From NCBI RefSeq assembly GCF_005222205.1, contig NZ_CP032349.1, forward strand, positions 496,001 through 560,000: a stretch of 64,000 bases of DNA. The letters run 5' to 3'. The notes beneath the pieces were generated by a model, which saw only the letters and a program-made list of their open reading frames with translations, did not search any database and was not told where the DNA came from. This stretch comes from Azospirillum brasilense. Lineage in GTDB: Bacteria; Pseudomonadota; Alphaproteobacteria; Azospirillales; Azospirillaceae. Shown piece after piece: positions 52,008-60,972 of this stretch (positions within the stretch are counted from its first letter, which is position 1; each line of letters starts with the position of its first letter). Made by a program: the position numbers and the translations under genes.

Positions 52008-53006
52008 TCAGCGCCACGCGCGGGTGTAGGCACCGGTGGTCTGGGCCCCGCCCTCGACCATGGCCTCCAGGTCGAGCGCCGGCACGGGCAGCCCGCGTTC
52101 GAAGGCGTCCAGCGCCCGGCGGTAGGCGCCGACCACGGCGGCGATGTAGGCCTTGCCGCGCTGGCGGCCTTCGATCTTCAGGGCGCAGACCTTGGCGGCC
52201 TTCAGCTCCGGCAGCAGGGCCAGCGCGTTGAGGCTGGTCGGCTCCTCGAACAGGTAGGCCGGATCGCTGGAGGTGCCGCCGCCGGGCACGAAGCGGCCCT
52301 TGCACAGCGTCGGGTAGCCCGCCGGCTCCCCGGCGCCGAAGACGTTGATGGTGAAGCCGCCGAGGCGCGACGCCAGCGCCTCGCCGCGCGGCTCGTAACG
52401 CACATGGCTGGCCGGGGAGCAGACGCCCTGCTTGTTGGGCGACAGCCCGGTCGCGTAGGAGGACAGCGAGCAGCGCCCCTCCGCCATCGGGCAGAGGCCG
52501 CCGAAGACGAAGACCTCCGTCTCCACGTCGACCTCGGCGTTCAGCCGGGCGATCTCCGGCACCGTCAGCACGCGGGGCAGCACGACCCGCCGCACGCCGA
52601 AGGCGTCGCGGTAGAGCCGGATCGCCTCGGCGTTGGCGGCGGAGGCCTGGACGGACAGGTGAAGCCGCAGGTCGGGGTGGTGCTTCGCCGCGTAGTCGAG
52701 CAGGCCGAGGTCGGCGAGGATGACCGCGTCCGCCTTCAGCCGCGCGGCGTCGTCCACCGCGCGCTGCCAGGGGGCGAGGTTGCCGGCCTGGGGGTAGGTG
52801 TTGATGGCGACGAAGACCTGGACGGACCGCGCGTGGGCGTAGGCGATGGCCTCCGCCAGCTCCGGCCGCGAGAAGTTCAGGCCGGGGAAGTTGCGCGCGT
52901 TGGTCTCGTCGCGGAAGCCCAGATAGACGGCGTCGGCGCCCGCGTCCACGGCGGCGCGCAGCGCGGCGGGGTTGCCCGCCGGGCAGATCAGTTCGAAGGA
53001 CCCCAT
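52008..53006 (-). CDS. ubiU: UbiU, U32-family subunit of the O2-independent ubiquinone hydroxylase
   Basis: 332 aa. U32 domain beginning ELICPAGNPAALRAAVDAGA and DAVYLGFRDETNARNFPGLN. Cluster cysteines are visible in LCPMAEGRCSLSSYATG, GVCSPASHV and LCKGRFVPGG. It forms a heterodimer with UbiV. GGAG precedes the ATG. The start is four bases beyond the ubiT stop, so the order of transcription is ubiT-ubiU-ubiV. Confidence 0.94.
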   Translation of the reverse strand: MGSFELICPAGNPAALRAAVDAGADAVYLGFRDETNARNFPGLNFSRPELAEAIAYAHARSVQVFVAINTYPQAGNLAPWQRAVDDAARLKADAVILADLGLLDYAAKHHPDLRLHLSVQASAANAEAIRLYRDAFGVRRVVLPRVLTVPEIARLNAEVDVETEVFVFGGLCPMAEGRCSLSSYATGLSPNKQGVCSPASHVRYEPRGEALASRLGGFTINVFGAGEPAGYPTLCKGRFVPGGGTSSDPAYLFEEPTSLNALALLPELKAAKVCALKIEGRQRGKAYIAAVVGAYRRALDAFERGLPVPALDLEAMVEGGAQTTGAYTRAWR

Positions 53007-53010
53007 CCCG

Positions 53011-53658
53011 TCACGCTCCCTGCCGCGGGCCGGTGAGCCGCCGCTCCAGCATGGTCATGCCCCAGCGCAGCGGCGGCGGGGCGAACCGGCGCGCCGTGGC
53101 AAGCAGGTCGAGCGCCCGTCCGGCGTTGCGCCGCGCCACGGGCAGGGCGTGCCGCAGCGGGCCGGCCGCGGCGGCGACGTCGCCGAACAGGTCCATCTCC
53201 TCGCCGTCCAGCGTGTTGCGGAGCGCCAGGATCAGCGCGGTGTCGCCTTCGATGGAGAGTTCGCGGCGGAAGAACAGCGCGTCGCCGTCGATGCGCCCTT
53301 CCAGCAGGTCGAGAAGCCGCGCGCAGGGGCCGCGCACCGTGGCCTCCGCCTCGGCGGTGCGGTCGCAGACCCGCAGGGCGAGGCCGGGGCCGACGCGGAG
53401 CAGCAGGGCGGCGGGCGCGTCCACCGGGTCGATGAGCAGGCGGGCGTCGGGCAGCTCGCCGAGGGCGGCGAAGGCGCGCGGGTGGCGCGCCTCCAGAATC
53501 CGCAGCAGCCGGTCGAACAGCAGGCCGCCGGCCCGGTCGCCGAGCCGCCGCGCGAACCCCAGCCCGGCCCGCGTCAGTTGGACTTCGACGTCGCGGGCAC
53601 GGGGGTCCGGGGCCATCTCATGGGCCTGATCCTGAACCATGAATCCGGGATCGCGCAT
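53011..53658 (-). CDS. ubiT: UbiT, SCP2-type lipid carrier for anaerobic ubiquinone synthesis
   Basis: 215 aa. The SCP2 fold covers the middle (LGDRAGGLLFDRLLRILEAR, LDLLEGRIDGDALFFRRELS, IEGDTALILALRNTLDGEEM). Family members hold the ubiquinone precursor for UbiUV. AAGGAGA precedes the ATG at 53658. First gene of ubiTUV, with an FNR-type box about 90 bp upstream, which fits expression under low oxygen. Confidence 0.88.
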   Translation of the reverse strand: MRDPGFMVQDQAHEMAPDPRARDVEVQLTRAGLGFARRLGDRAGGLLFDRLLRILEARHPRAFAALGELPDARLLIDPVDAPAALLLRVGPGLALRVCDRTAEAEATVRGPCARLLDLLEGRIDGDALFFRRELSIEGDTALILALRNTLDGEEMDLFGDVAAAAGPLRHALPVARRNAGRALDLLATARRFAPPPLRWGMTMLERRLTGPRQGA

Positions 53659-53744
53659 ACGCCTGTCTCCTTCCCTTCGGAATGGTCGTGTGGCGGGCGG
53701 AGCCCGCCGGGCTTCGGCAATACAGCCCGGTGGTCATACCATCC

Positions 53745-53758
53745 TTGATGACGGTCAA
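53745..53758. promoter_or_regulatory. FNR/DNR-type box upstream of ubiTUV
   Basis: TTGAT-GACG-GTCAA. On the minus strand a TATTGC -10-like hexamer lies at 53722-53717, 32 bases from the box centre, the exact spacing of an FNR class II promoter. It should switch on ubiTUV under anoxia. Confidence 0.8.
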
Positions 53759-53789
53759 GCCCAAGGTCCCGAAACGCCGCCTGGGGCGA

Positions 53790-54302
53790 TCAGCCGCACA
53801 TGCCGCCGCAGCAGGAGCCGGAGCGCCGGGCGACCAGACGCTCGTAGGGCAGGTGGAGCTGCCCGGCCGGCGGGATGACTCCCTGCATCAGGTCGAGCAC
53901 CTGCTCCGCGCTGGTGCCCGGCGGGCAGTCGGTGATCTCGCAGACCAGCCCGCCGTCCGCCACGCCGAGCGGCGTCCCGGCGGCGACCGCGCTGGCCTGC
54001 CCGCCGCGCCCGATGCGCACCCGCAAGGAGGTCGCCGGGGCGGTGCCGGACTCGGGCCGGCCGATGCGCACCCGCCAGCGCTCCGGCCCGCGCTCCAAAT
54101 AGGTCCAGCTCACCGCATCGCCGAACAGCGCCTGGATTTGCAGGTGGAGCGGGCGCGGGTCATGGTCGTTGACCAGGACGAAGCCGCGGCCCGGCGCCAG
54201 ATCCTGCGTGGCCTGGAGGATCAGCGGGTGGCGCTGGTGGGGCGGAATGGACTGGACGTCGATGACCGGCTCGGTCGTGGCGGCCTGTTCGGCGATCTGC
54301 AT
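53790..54302 (-). CDS. DUF2249 domain protein with C-terminal cysteine tail
   Basis: 170 aa. DUF2249 (TusA-like fold) occupies residues 12-82: VIDVQSIPPHQRHPLILQAT, PGRGFVLVNDHDPRPLHLQI, then SWTYLERGPERWRVRIGR. A second region (residues 85-155) of unclear family ends in the cysteine-rich SGSCCGGMCG. DUF2249 proteins occur in denitrification clusters; the function is unknown. The cysteine tail could bind a metal or a cluster. Divergent from the Crp/Fnr regulator at 54510. Confidence 0.78.
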   Translation of the reverse strand: MQIAEQAATTEPVIDVQSIPPHQRHPLILQATQDLAPGRGFVLVNDHDPRPLHLQIQALFGDAVSWTYLERGPERWRVRIGRPESGTAPATSLRVRIGRGGQASAVAAGTPLGVADGGLVCEITDCPPGTSAEQVLDLMQGVIPPAGQLHLPYERLVARRSGSCCGGMCG

Positions 54303-54509
54303 GGGGAGGGTCCGAAGGGTTGTGATGTGCCGGCAAGCCTAAAGTTCTGGTCGTGACGGCTCTTTGTTCCAGCACAAACAGCCAAACTGGGAGCTTGGTC
54401 GCAGGCGGGTTGCGGCGCGGCGCGCGGGCGGTCATGGTGTCAGGCAGTGTTTCCGTGACGGCTTCCCGCAGGGGTGGTCGGGCGCGGCCTTTGCCGTAAG
54501 GATGGTCCG

Positions 54510-55235
54510 ATGACGCCGCTTTCCCCCGATCCCGCCGTTCTGCGTGGCCTGCGGCTGTTCTCCGGTCTGGACACGGCGGCCTTGGCCGAGATCGTCCGGT
54601 CCGCCCACACCCGGCGGATCGGGAAGGGGACCACCATCTTCACCCAGGGGGATCGGGCCACCCTCTGCCACGCGCTGATCGACGGGCGGGTCAAGATCGT
54701 CCAGACCGGGGCCGACGGGCAGCAGCTGGTGGTCCGCTACATCGGCGCCGGGGAGATGTTCGGCACGGCGGCGGTCTTCTCGGGCGGCATCTACCCGGCC
54801 GACGCGCTCGCCATGGTCGATTGCGTCGGCGTCCACTGGACCGCCGCGACGATGGGCGAGTTGATGGAGCGCTACCCCCGCATCGCGCTGAACGCCCTGG
54901 ACATCGTCGGCCGCCGCCTGCAGGAGGTGCAGACCCGTCTGCGCGAACTGTCCACCGAGCGGGTGGAGCGGCGGGTCGCCCACGCGCTTCTGCGTCTGGT
55001 GCGTCAGGCGGGCCGCCGGGTCGGGAACGGCGTCGAGATCGACTTTCCGCTGTCCCGCCAGGACATCGCGGAGATGACCGGCACCACGCTGCACACGGTG
55101 AGCCGCATCCTCAGCGGCTGGGAGGGGCAGGGGATCGTCGAGGGCGGGCGCCAGCAGGTGACGATCCGCCAGCCGCACGCCCTGGTCGCCATCGCCGAAG
55201 ACCTGCCCAGGCCGGAGAGGCCGGAGGAGAAATAA
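54510..55235 (+). CDS. Crp/Fnr-family regulator, DNR/NnrR-like
   Basis: 241 aa. Sensor domain (LRGLRLFSGLDTAALAEIVR, GTTIFTQGDRATLCHALIDG, RYIGAGEMFGTAAVF), dimer helix (RRLQEVQTRLRELSTERVER) and HTH (LSRQDIAEMTGTTLHTVSRI). No N-terminal cysteine cluster, so it is not an oxygen-sensing FNR; it resembles the heme-based NO sensors DNR/NnrR. The recognition helix has LHTVSR where FNR has E-x2-SR, i.e. His for Glu. It is the best candidate to control nor, nos and ubi through the TTGAC-type boxes. Confidence 0.86.
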   Translation: MTPLSPDPAVLRGLRLFSGLDTAALAEIVRSAHTRRIGKGTTIFTQGDRATLCHALIDGRVKIVQTGADGQQLVVRYIGAGEMFGTAAVFSGGIYPADALAMVDCVGVHWTAATMGELMERYPRIALNALDIVGRRLQEVQTRLRELSTERVERRVAHALLRLVRQAGRRVGNGVEIDFPLSRQDIAEMTGTTLHTVSRILSGWEGQGIVEGGRQQVTIRQPHALVAIAEDLPRPERPEEK

Positions 55236-55306
55236 CCGGGGCGGAGCCTTCGCTCCGTTTGCGCGGGCGCAAAGAGACGCGCGTTACGGTGTGCCAGAGT
55301 GACGGG

Positions 55307-55543
55307 ATGATCGCCCCGCCATCACACGCCGCCACCGCGGCCTTTCCCTCGTCCTCCGACCTTGTCGAGGATGTGCTGGAGCGCTGGCCGCCGACCATCG
55401 CCGTGTTCCTCGCGCACCGGATGGCCTGTCCCGGCTGCCCGATGGCGCGATTCCAGACCATCGCCGAGGTGGCGGACGACTATGGCCTGGACACGGACGC
55501 CCTGCTCGCCGACTTCGCCCGGGCCATCGCCGCTGAAAGATAA
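55307..55543 (+). CDS. DUF1858 (redox-disulfide) domain protein
   Basis: 78 aa. The DUF1858 core is clear: LVEDVLERWPPTIAVFLAHR, the CPGCPM cysteine pair, and YGLDTDALLADFARAI. Such proteins are often linked to hybrid-cluster proteins and nitric oxide metabolism; their role is unknown. The ATG at 55307 is preceded by a weak site; a GTG at 55289 is also in frame. It follows the Crp/Fnr gene by 71 bp with a small CGGAGC/GCTCCG hairpin between. Confidence 0.82.
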   Translation: MIAPPSHAATAAFPSSSDLVEDVLERWPPTIAVFLAHRMACPGCPMARFQTIAEVADDYGLDTDALLADFARAIAAER

Positions 55544-55557
55544 GGCGCGCCGTGCCC

Positions 55558-57234
55558 TCAGCCGCGCGCCGCCAGCTCCTCGTGGGTGATGCGCTGGAGC
55601 CCGCCCTCGGTGCCGACGACATAGACCTCGTCGGCGTTGCGGATGGTCGCCAGACGGTGGGCGATGACCAGGGTGGTCCGCCCCTCCGCCAGCTCCATCA
55701 GCGACTTCTGGATCTCCCGCTCGGTCTGGGTGTCGAGCGCAGAGGTCGCCTCGTCGAGGATCAGGATCGGCGGGTTCTTCAGGAACATGCGGGCGATGGT
55801 CAGGCGCTGCTTCTGCCCGCCGGACAGCTTCACGCCGCGCTCCCCGATGATCGTGTCGAGCCCCTCCGGCAGCAAGGCGATCAGCCCGTCGAGATGCGCC
55901 CGCCGCGCCGCCTCCATGATCTCCGCGTCGCCGGCGCCGAGACGGCCGTAGGCGATGTTCTCGCGGATCGTGCCGCCGAACAGGAACACATCCTGCTGGA
56001 CGATGCCGATCTGCCGGCGCAGCGAGGCCAACGTCATGGCGCGGATGTCCAGGCCGTCGATGGTGATGCGCCCCGCCATGACCTCGTAGAAGCGCGGCAG
56101 CAGCGAGCAGATCGTCGTCTTGCCGGCACCCGAGGGGCCGACGAAGGCGACGGTGGAGCCGGCCTTGATCGACAGGTCGATGCCCTTCAGCACCGGGCGC
56201 GCCGGGTCGTAGCCGAAGGACACGCCCTCGTAGCGGATGTCGCCCTTCAGCGCCGGGGCCGCCACCGCACCGGGCGCGTCGGCGATGTCCGGCTGGGTGT
56301 CGAGCAGCTGGGTGTAGCGGCGGAAGCCGGCGATGCCGCGGGGGTAGGTCTCGATGACCGCGTTGATCTTCTCGATCGGGCGGAAGAAGGTGTTGACCAG
56401 CAGCAGGAAGGCGAAGAAGCCGCCCTGGGTCAGCTCGCCCACCAGCACGAAATGGGCGCCGGTCAGCATGACGACGATCAGGATCAGCCGCATGCTCATG
56501 TAGCTGAGCGTCGTCGAGGCCGCCATGATCTTGTAGGCGGCGAGCTTGGTGGTGCGGTAGCGGTCGTTGTCCTCGGCGAACAGCTTGCGCTCATGGTCCT
56601 CGTTGGTGAAGGCCTGGACCACGCGCATGCCGCCGACATTCTCCTCGATGCGGACGTTGAAGTCGCCGACGCGGGAATAGAGCGCCTGCCAGTTCTTCGT
56701 CATCCGCCCGCCGTAGCGGCTGGTCACGAAGGCGATCACCGGGACGATGGCCGCGGTGATCAGCGCCAGCGGCAGATGCACGACGGCCATCAGCGTGAAG
56801 GCGCCGACGAAGGTCATCACCGCGATCAGCAGGTCCTCCGGGCCGTGGTGCGCCACCTCGCCGATCTCGTCCAGGTCGCGGGTGACCCGCCCGACGAGAT
56901 GGCCCGTCTTGTTGTTGTCGTAGAAGCTGAAGGAGAGCTTCTGCAGATGGTCGAAGCTCTTGCGGCGCATCTCTGTCTCGATGTTCACGCCGAGCATGTG
57001 GCCCCAGTAGGTCACGATGGCCATCAGACCGCCGTTCGCCATGTAGATCGCCAGCAGCGCCACCGTGGCGGCGACGATCAGCGGCCAGTCCTGGGTCGGC
57101 AGGAGCTGGTCGACGAAGGCGCGCACGGCCATCGGGAACCCCAGCTCCAGCAGGCCCGACAGGACGGCGCATACGATGTCGAGCACCAGCAGGCCGGTGA
57201 AGGGACGGTAGTAGGAGAGGAAACGGCGGAGCAT
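55558..57234 (-). CDS. ABC exporter, fused membrane and ATPase domains
   Basis: 558 aa from the ATG at 57234; an upstream ATG at 57246 is possible. Six membrane helices (residues 10-300: LLVLDIVCAVLSGLLELGF and others) are followed by an ATPase: Walker A GPSGAGKTT, signature LSGGQKQRLTIAR, Walker B ILILDEATSALD, H-loop VIAHRL. The homodimer exports a lipid, peptide or drug. It follows the siderophore uptake genes on the same strand after 41 bp; genes of this kind in siderophore loci may export a siderophore, but nothing here proves it. Confidence 0.88.
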   Translation of the reverse strand: MLRRFLSYYRPFTGLLVLDIVCAVLSGLLELGFPMAVRAFVDQLLPTQDWPLIVAATVALLAIYMANGGLMAIVTYWGHMLGVNIETEMRRKSFDHLQKLSFSFYDNNKTGHLVGRVTRDLDEIGEVAHHGPEDLLIAVMTFVGAFTLMAVVHLPLALITAAIVPVIAFVTSRYGGRMTKNWQALYSRVGDFNVRIEENVGGMRVVQAFTNEDHERKLFAEDNDRYRTTKLAAYKIMAASTTLSYMSMRLILIVVMLTGAHFVLVGELTQGGFFAFLLLVNTFFRPIEKINAVIETYPRGIAGFRRYTQLLDTQPDIADAPGAVAAPALKGDIRYEGVSFGYDPARPVLKGIDLSIKAGSTVAFVGPSGAGKTTICSLLPRFYEVMAGRITIDGLDIRAMTLASLRRQIGIVQQDVFLFGGTIRENIAYGRLGAGDAEIMEAARRAHLDGLIALLPEGLDTIIGERGVKLSGGQKQRLTIARMFLKNPPILILDEATSALDTQTEREIQKSLMELAEGRTTLVIAHRLATIRNADEVYVVGTEGGLQRITHEELAARG

Positions 57235-57275
57235 GGCTCTTCTCATTGCGGAACGACGGAAAGGGTCAGGCAACG

Positions 57276-59264
57276 TCAATGGCTGCGGGCGTCGGAGCGG
57301 CCGAGCAGCCAGACCAGATAGGGGCCGGCGAGCAGTGCGGCAAAAAGACCAAGGGGCAATTGATAGGGGAAAGCGACGGTGCGGGCCAGCCAATCCGACA
57401 CCACCATCAGCCCGGCGCCGGTCAGGACGGCCCCGATCCCCTGGTGGAGCGCGCGGCCCAGCCCGGCCAGCCGGGTGAGGTGCGGCGCGATCAGGCCGAT
57501 GAAGCTCAGCGGCCCGACGAACAGCGCCGCCGCCGCGGTCAGCAGCCCGGCCAGCAGCACCAGCAGGATGCGGCAGCGCCGCACCGGCAACCCGACGGAC
57601 CGCGCCGTCACGTCGCCCAGCGGCAGGACCTCCAGCCATTTGGCGGTCAGTGGCAAGATTGCCAGAAGAAGCGCCGCCGCCCCGATGCAGAACCAGGCGT
57701 CGCCCGGCCCGGCCTCGTTGGTCGAGCCGCTCAGCCAGCGCAGCAGCGTGAAGGCCTGCGGCGAGCCGGTGGCGATGACCGCGGTCAGGACGGCGCTGCA
57801 CAGGGCGCTCATGGCGATCCCGGCGAGCAGGAGCCGCTCCGGTCCGAAGCCGGCGCGCAGCGACAGGGCGAGCATGGCGGCCAGCGTCAGCACCGCTCCC
57901 GCCGCCGACGCGGCGAGTTGCAGGCCGAAGCCGGGGGCCGCGACGAGGAACAGCGCGGCGGTCAGCCCGACGCCGGCGCCGGTGCCGACGCCGAGGATCT
58001 CCGGGCTGGCCAGCGGGTTGGCGGTCACCCGCTGCAGCAGCATCCCGGCGGCGGCCAGCATCGCCCCCGCCGCCGCCGCGACCGCCACGCGCGGACCGCG
58101 CCAGCCCAGCAACGTGTCGAGCAGCGGGCCGGTGGACAGCGTCCAGCCGCCCGGCCCGTAGCCGACCGTGAGCGCGAGGCCCACGGCAACGGCGCCGAGA
58201 GCGGCGAACAGGACGATCAGCCGGTACGGGTGCGGGCTGCGCCGCGACGGCGCGGGACGGCTGTTCAGCGACGGCCATTCGAACATGCGCAGGCGCGGCA
58301 GCAGCCAGAGCAGCAGCGGGCCGCCGAGCAGCGCCGTCGCCGCCCCGGTCGGCACCCGCTCCCCGTCCACCCCGGCGAGGAGCTGCACCAGCCCGTCGGT
58401 CAGCCAGAGCAGGAGCGCGCCGATCAGCGGGGCGGCGACCAGCCTCTGGCCCTGGGTCCGCGCGCCGCTGAGATGCGCCAGCGCCGGGGCGGCCAGACCG
58501 ACGAAGCCGATCACCCCGACCTCCGCCGTCACGCTGGCCGCCAGCCAGACCGCGACCCCGATGACGCCGAAGCGCGTGGCGTTGAGGGCGACGCCGAGGC
58601 TGCGGGCGCTGGCGTCGTCCAGCCCGAGGATGGCCAGCGGGCGCATCAGCAGAAAGGCGGCTCCGACGCCGATCGCCAGACGGACGGCGATGGTCAGCGT
58701 CGGGCCCCAGCTCTGCTGGGCCAGCGCCCCGCCGCCCCAGAGGAAGATGGAGAAGAGGTATTCGCCGTTGGCGAGGATCAGCGCGGCGCTGCCCATCGTC
58801 GCGGTCAGGGCGACCATCATGCCGGCCAGCATGACGGCCACCGGTTCCAGCCCGCGCCGCCACGTCATGGCGAGGATCAGCCCGACCGCCGCCAGCCCGC
58901 CGGCCAGCGCCACCCCCTCCCGCGCGCCGTCCATCAGTGCCGGGGCGTAGAGCATCCCCAGCGTCAGGGCGAGCTGGGCGCCCGCCGACACGCCGAGCGT
59001 CGAGGGCTCGGCGAGCGGGTTGCGCAGCACGCGCTGGAGCAGCAGCCCCGACAGCCCGAGCGCCGCCCCGGCGACCAGCGCCACCGCGATGCGCGGCAGC
59101 ACGCTGTGGTAAAGGATGACGCCGTCCAGCGCCGCCATGTCCGGCGGCAGGGGCACGGCGGGTGCGGCGGCGTGCCCGGCGATCTGCCGGATCGACAGAA
59201 AGGCGGCGGCCAGCGCCAGCCCGCTCCACAGCAGGATGCGGTTGACTCCCGCGCGCTCAGCCAT
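57276..59264 (-). CDS. fhuB: FhuB-type double-length siderophore ABC permease
   Basis: 662 aa, two tandem FecCD-type permease halves. First half about residues 1-325, second 345-660, each with roughly ten helices and the motif near GLAAPALAHLSGAR and LIAPHLTRLAGLGR that docks on FhuC. The double length marks FhuB. It imports a ferric hydroxamate-type siderophore across the inner membrane; the actual siderophore is unknown. The start overlaps the end of the binding-protein gene by eight bases. Confidence 0.92.
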   Translation of the reverse strand: MAERAGVNRILLWSGLALAAAFLSIRQIAGHAAAPAVPLPPDMAALDGVILYHSVLPRIAVALVAGAALGLSGLLLQRVLRNPLAEPSTLGVSAGAQLALTLGMLYAPALMDGAREGVALAGGLAAVGLILAMTWRRGLEPVAVMLAGMMVALTATMGSAALILANGEYLFSIFLWGGGALAQQSWGPTLTIAVRLAIGVGAAFLLMRPLAILGLDDASARSLGVALNATRFGVIGVAVWLAASVTAEVGVIGFVGLAAPALAHLSGARTQGQRLVAAPLIGALLLWLTDGLVQLLAGVDGERVPTGAATALLGGPLLLWLLPRLRMFEWPSLNSRPAPSRRSPHPYRLIVLFAALGAVAVGLALTVGYGPGGWTLSTGPLLDTLLGWRGPRVAVAAAAGAMLAAAGMLLQRVTANPLASPEILGVGTGAGVGLTAALFLVAAPGFGLQLAASAAGAVLTLAAMLALSLRAGFGPERLLLAGIAMSALCSAVLTAVIATGSPQAFTLLRWLSGSTNEAGPGDAWFCIGAAALLLAILPLTAKWLEVLPLGDVTARSVGLPVRRCRILLVLLAGLLTAAAALFVGPLSFIGLIAPHLTRLAGLGRALHQGIGAVLTGAGLMVVSDWLARTVAFPYQLPLGLFAALLAGPYLVWLLGRSDARSH

Positions 59265-60153
59265 GGCGGACGGTCTCCGGCCGCAGCAGGGCGGCGGTGA
59301 CGAGGCGGGCGAAACGCAGGGCGGCCGGAAGCCCGCCGAAATGGTTCACCGGCCCGATCACGCTCACGCGCTGGTTCCGCACCATCGGCAGGGCCTGCCA
59401 CAGGGCGCTGTCGTCCAGCCCCCGCACCACGTCGGACGGCAGCGGCGGAACGACGACGGTGATGGCGTCCGGCATCCGGGCCAGCGCCTCGATCCCCAGT
59501 GGCGCCGCGGCGCTGTAGCTCGATTGCGAGGCCCAGGCGTTGCGCAGTCCCAACCGCTGGAGCACCGCGCCGAACATGCTGTCGTCGCCGAAGGCGCGGA
59601 CATGGCGGGCGTCGCCGAAGTTGATCGCCAGCACCGGGCGGCGGACGGCGCCGCGCAGGGACTCGCCCAGCCGGGCGATCTCCGCCTCCGCCCCGGCGAC
59701 GAAGGCGCGGGCCTCCGCCTCGCGGCCCAGCGCCCGGCCGAGGGTCCGCGCCGCTTCGGCGGCGAGCGGGTAGGGCGGAACGCCCGGCCGGTAGATCGGC
59801 AGCGACAGGGTTTCCGCCACCCGCTCCAGGCTGGCCCGCTGGCCCTCGTAATAGTTGGAGGTGAGGATAAGGTCCGGCTCGGCCAGCGTCAGCGCCTCGT
59901 AATTCGGCGTGCCGCGCAGGCCGAGGTCGATCACCGACTCCGGAACCTCCGGCTCGACGACGACCTTGCGGAACTGGATCAGTTCGGTCGCGGCGACCGG
60001 CACGATGCCCAGCGCCAGCGCCGTTTCCAGTCCCGCCCAATCGATGGCGGCGACCCGCCGTCCGGCCGCGGCCTGCCCGAGGCTGGGCAGCAGCACCGCT
60101 CCGGCGGCGAGGCCCAGCGCGTGGCGGCGGGTGATGGTGGCCCGCCCCGTCAC
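59257..60153 (-). CDS. fhuD: FhuD-like iron-siderophore binding protein
   Basis: 298 aa from the GTG at 60153, which overlaps the ATPase stop (GTGA). Tat signal TRRHALGLAAGAVLLPSLGQ, then the class III binding-protein fold: RRVAAIDWAGLETALALGIV, LTLAEPDLILTSNYYEGQRA, a long spine helix, and ALWQALPMVRNQRVSVI. It carries the ferric siderophore to FhuB. Confidence 0.88.
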   Translation of the reverse strand: MTGRATITRRHALGLAAGAVLLPSLGQAAAGRRVAAIDWAGLETALALGIVPVAATELIQFRKVVVEPEVPESVIDLGLRGTPNYEALTLAEPDLILTSNYYEGQRASLERVAETLSLPIYRPGVPPYPLAAEAARTLGRALGREAEARAFVAGAEAEIARLGESLRGAVRRPVLAINFGDARHVRAFGDDSMFGAVLQRLGLRNAWASQSSYSAAAPLGIEALARMPDAITVVVPPLPSDVVRGLDDSALWQALPMVRNQRVSVIGPVNHFGGLPAALRFARLVTAALLRPETVRHG

Positions 60154-60944
60154 AGCACGCAACCGATCGGCTTGCCGGTCACCGGGTGTGGGACGGTCGT
60201 CATGGCGAGGCGGTAGATGGCGCCCAGCGTCTCGCCGGTCATGATGGCGTCGGGCGTGCCCTGGGCGATCAGCGCGCCGTTGCGCATCGCCAGGATTTCG
60301 TCGCAGACGCTGGCCGCCATGTTGATGTCGTGCAGCACGATGACCGCGCCGATGCCGCGCGCCCGGCTCAGCCGGCGCACCAGCCCCAGCAATTCCACTT
60401 GGCTGGCGATGTCCAGCGCCGAGGTCGGCTCGTCGAGCAGCAGGCAGCGCGTGTCCTGGGCGAGCATCATCGCCAGCCAGACGCGCTGCCGCTCGCCGCC
60501 CGACAGGCTGTCGACCAGCCGGTCGGCGAAGGCGTCGAGGTGGGTTTCGGCGATGGCCTCCGCCACCTTGGCGGCGTCCTCCGCCCCGAAGCGGCCGAGC
60601 GCGCCGTGCCAGGGGAAGCGGCCGAGCGCCACCAGCTCCCGCACCGTCATGCCCTCGGCGGGCGGGGTGAATTGCGGCATGTAGGCGACGGTGCGCGCGA
60701 AGTCGCGGTCGCCGATCCGCGCGAGGTCCGTCCCCAGGCAGCGGATGCTTCCGCCGCTTGGCGGCTGCTGGCGGGCCAGCAGGCGGATCAGCGTGCTCTT
60801 TCCCGACCCGTTGGGACCGACCAGCCCATAGATCAGCCCCGGATCCAGCCGGAGCGACAGCCCCGACAGGATCGCCCGTCCGGCAACGGAGAAACTCAGG
60901 CCGTCAAGGTCGTAGAGGGGTTGGGTCTGGTCCGGGCTGGTCAT
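60150..60944 (-). CDS. fhuC: FhuC-like siderophore ABC ATPase
   Basis: 264 aa. Walker A GPNGSGKST, signature LSGGERQRVWLAMM, Walker B CLLLDEPTSALD, H-loop IVLHDINMA. The LSFSVAGRAILSGLSLRL start and the VRELVALGRFPWHG motif are typical of iron-siderophore ATPases. It is the first of the three import genes, with a palindromic repeat between it and the receptor gene. Confidence 0.92.
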   Translation of the reverse strand: MTSPDQTQPLYDLDGLSFSVAGRAILSGLSLRLDPGLIYGLVGPNGSGKSTLIRLLARQQPPSGGSIRCLGTDLARIGDRDFARTVAYMPQFTPPAEGMTVRELVALGRFPWHGALGRFGAEDAAKVAEAIAETHLDAFADRLVDSLSGGERQRVWLAMMLAQDTRCLLLDEPTSALDIASQVELLGLVRRLSRARGIGAVIVLHDINMAASVCDEILAMRNGALIAQGTPDAIMTGETLGAIYRLAMTTVPHPVTGKPIGCVL

Positions 60945-60972
60945 CGGTCTTTCTGGATGTTCCTATGAATTT

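Noticed and set aside
55558..59229. A 1223-codon minus-strand frame spanning the ABC exporter and most of fhuB
   Set aside because: Only its C-terminal 558 codons are a real protein (the exporter). The upstream part is the wrong frame of fhuB and has no family features.
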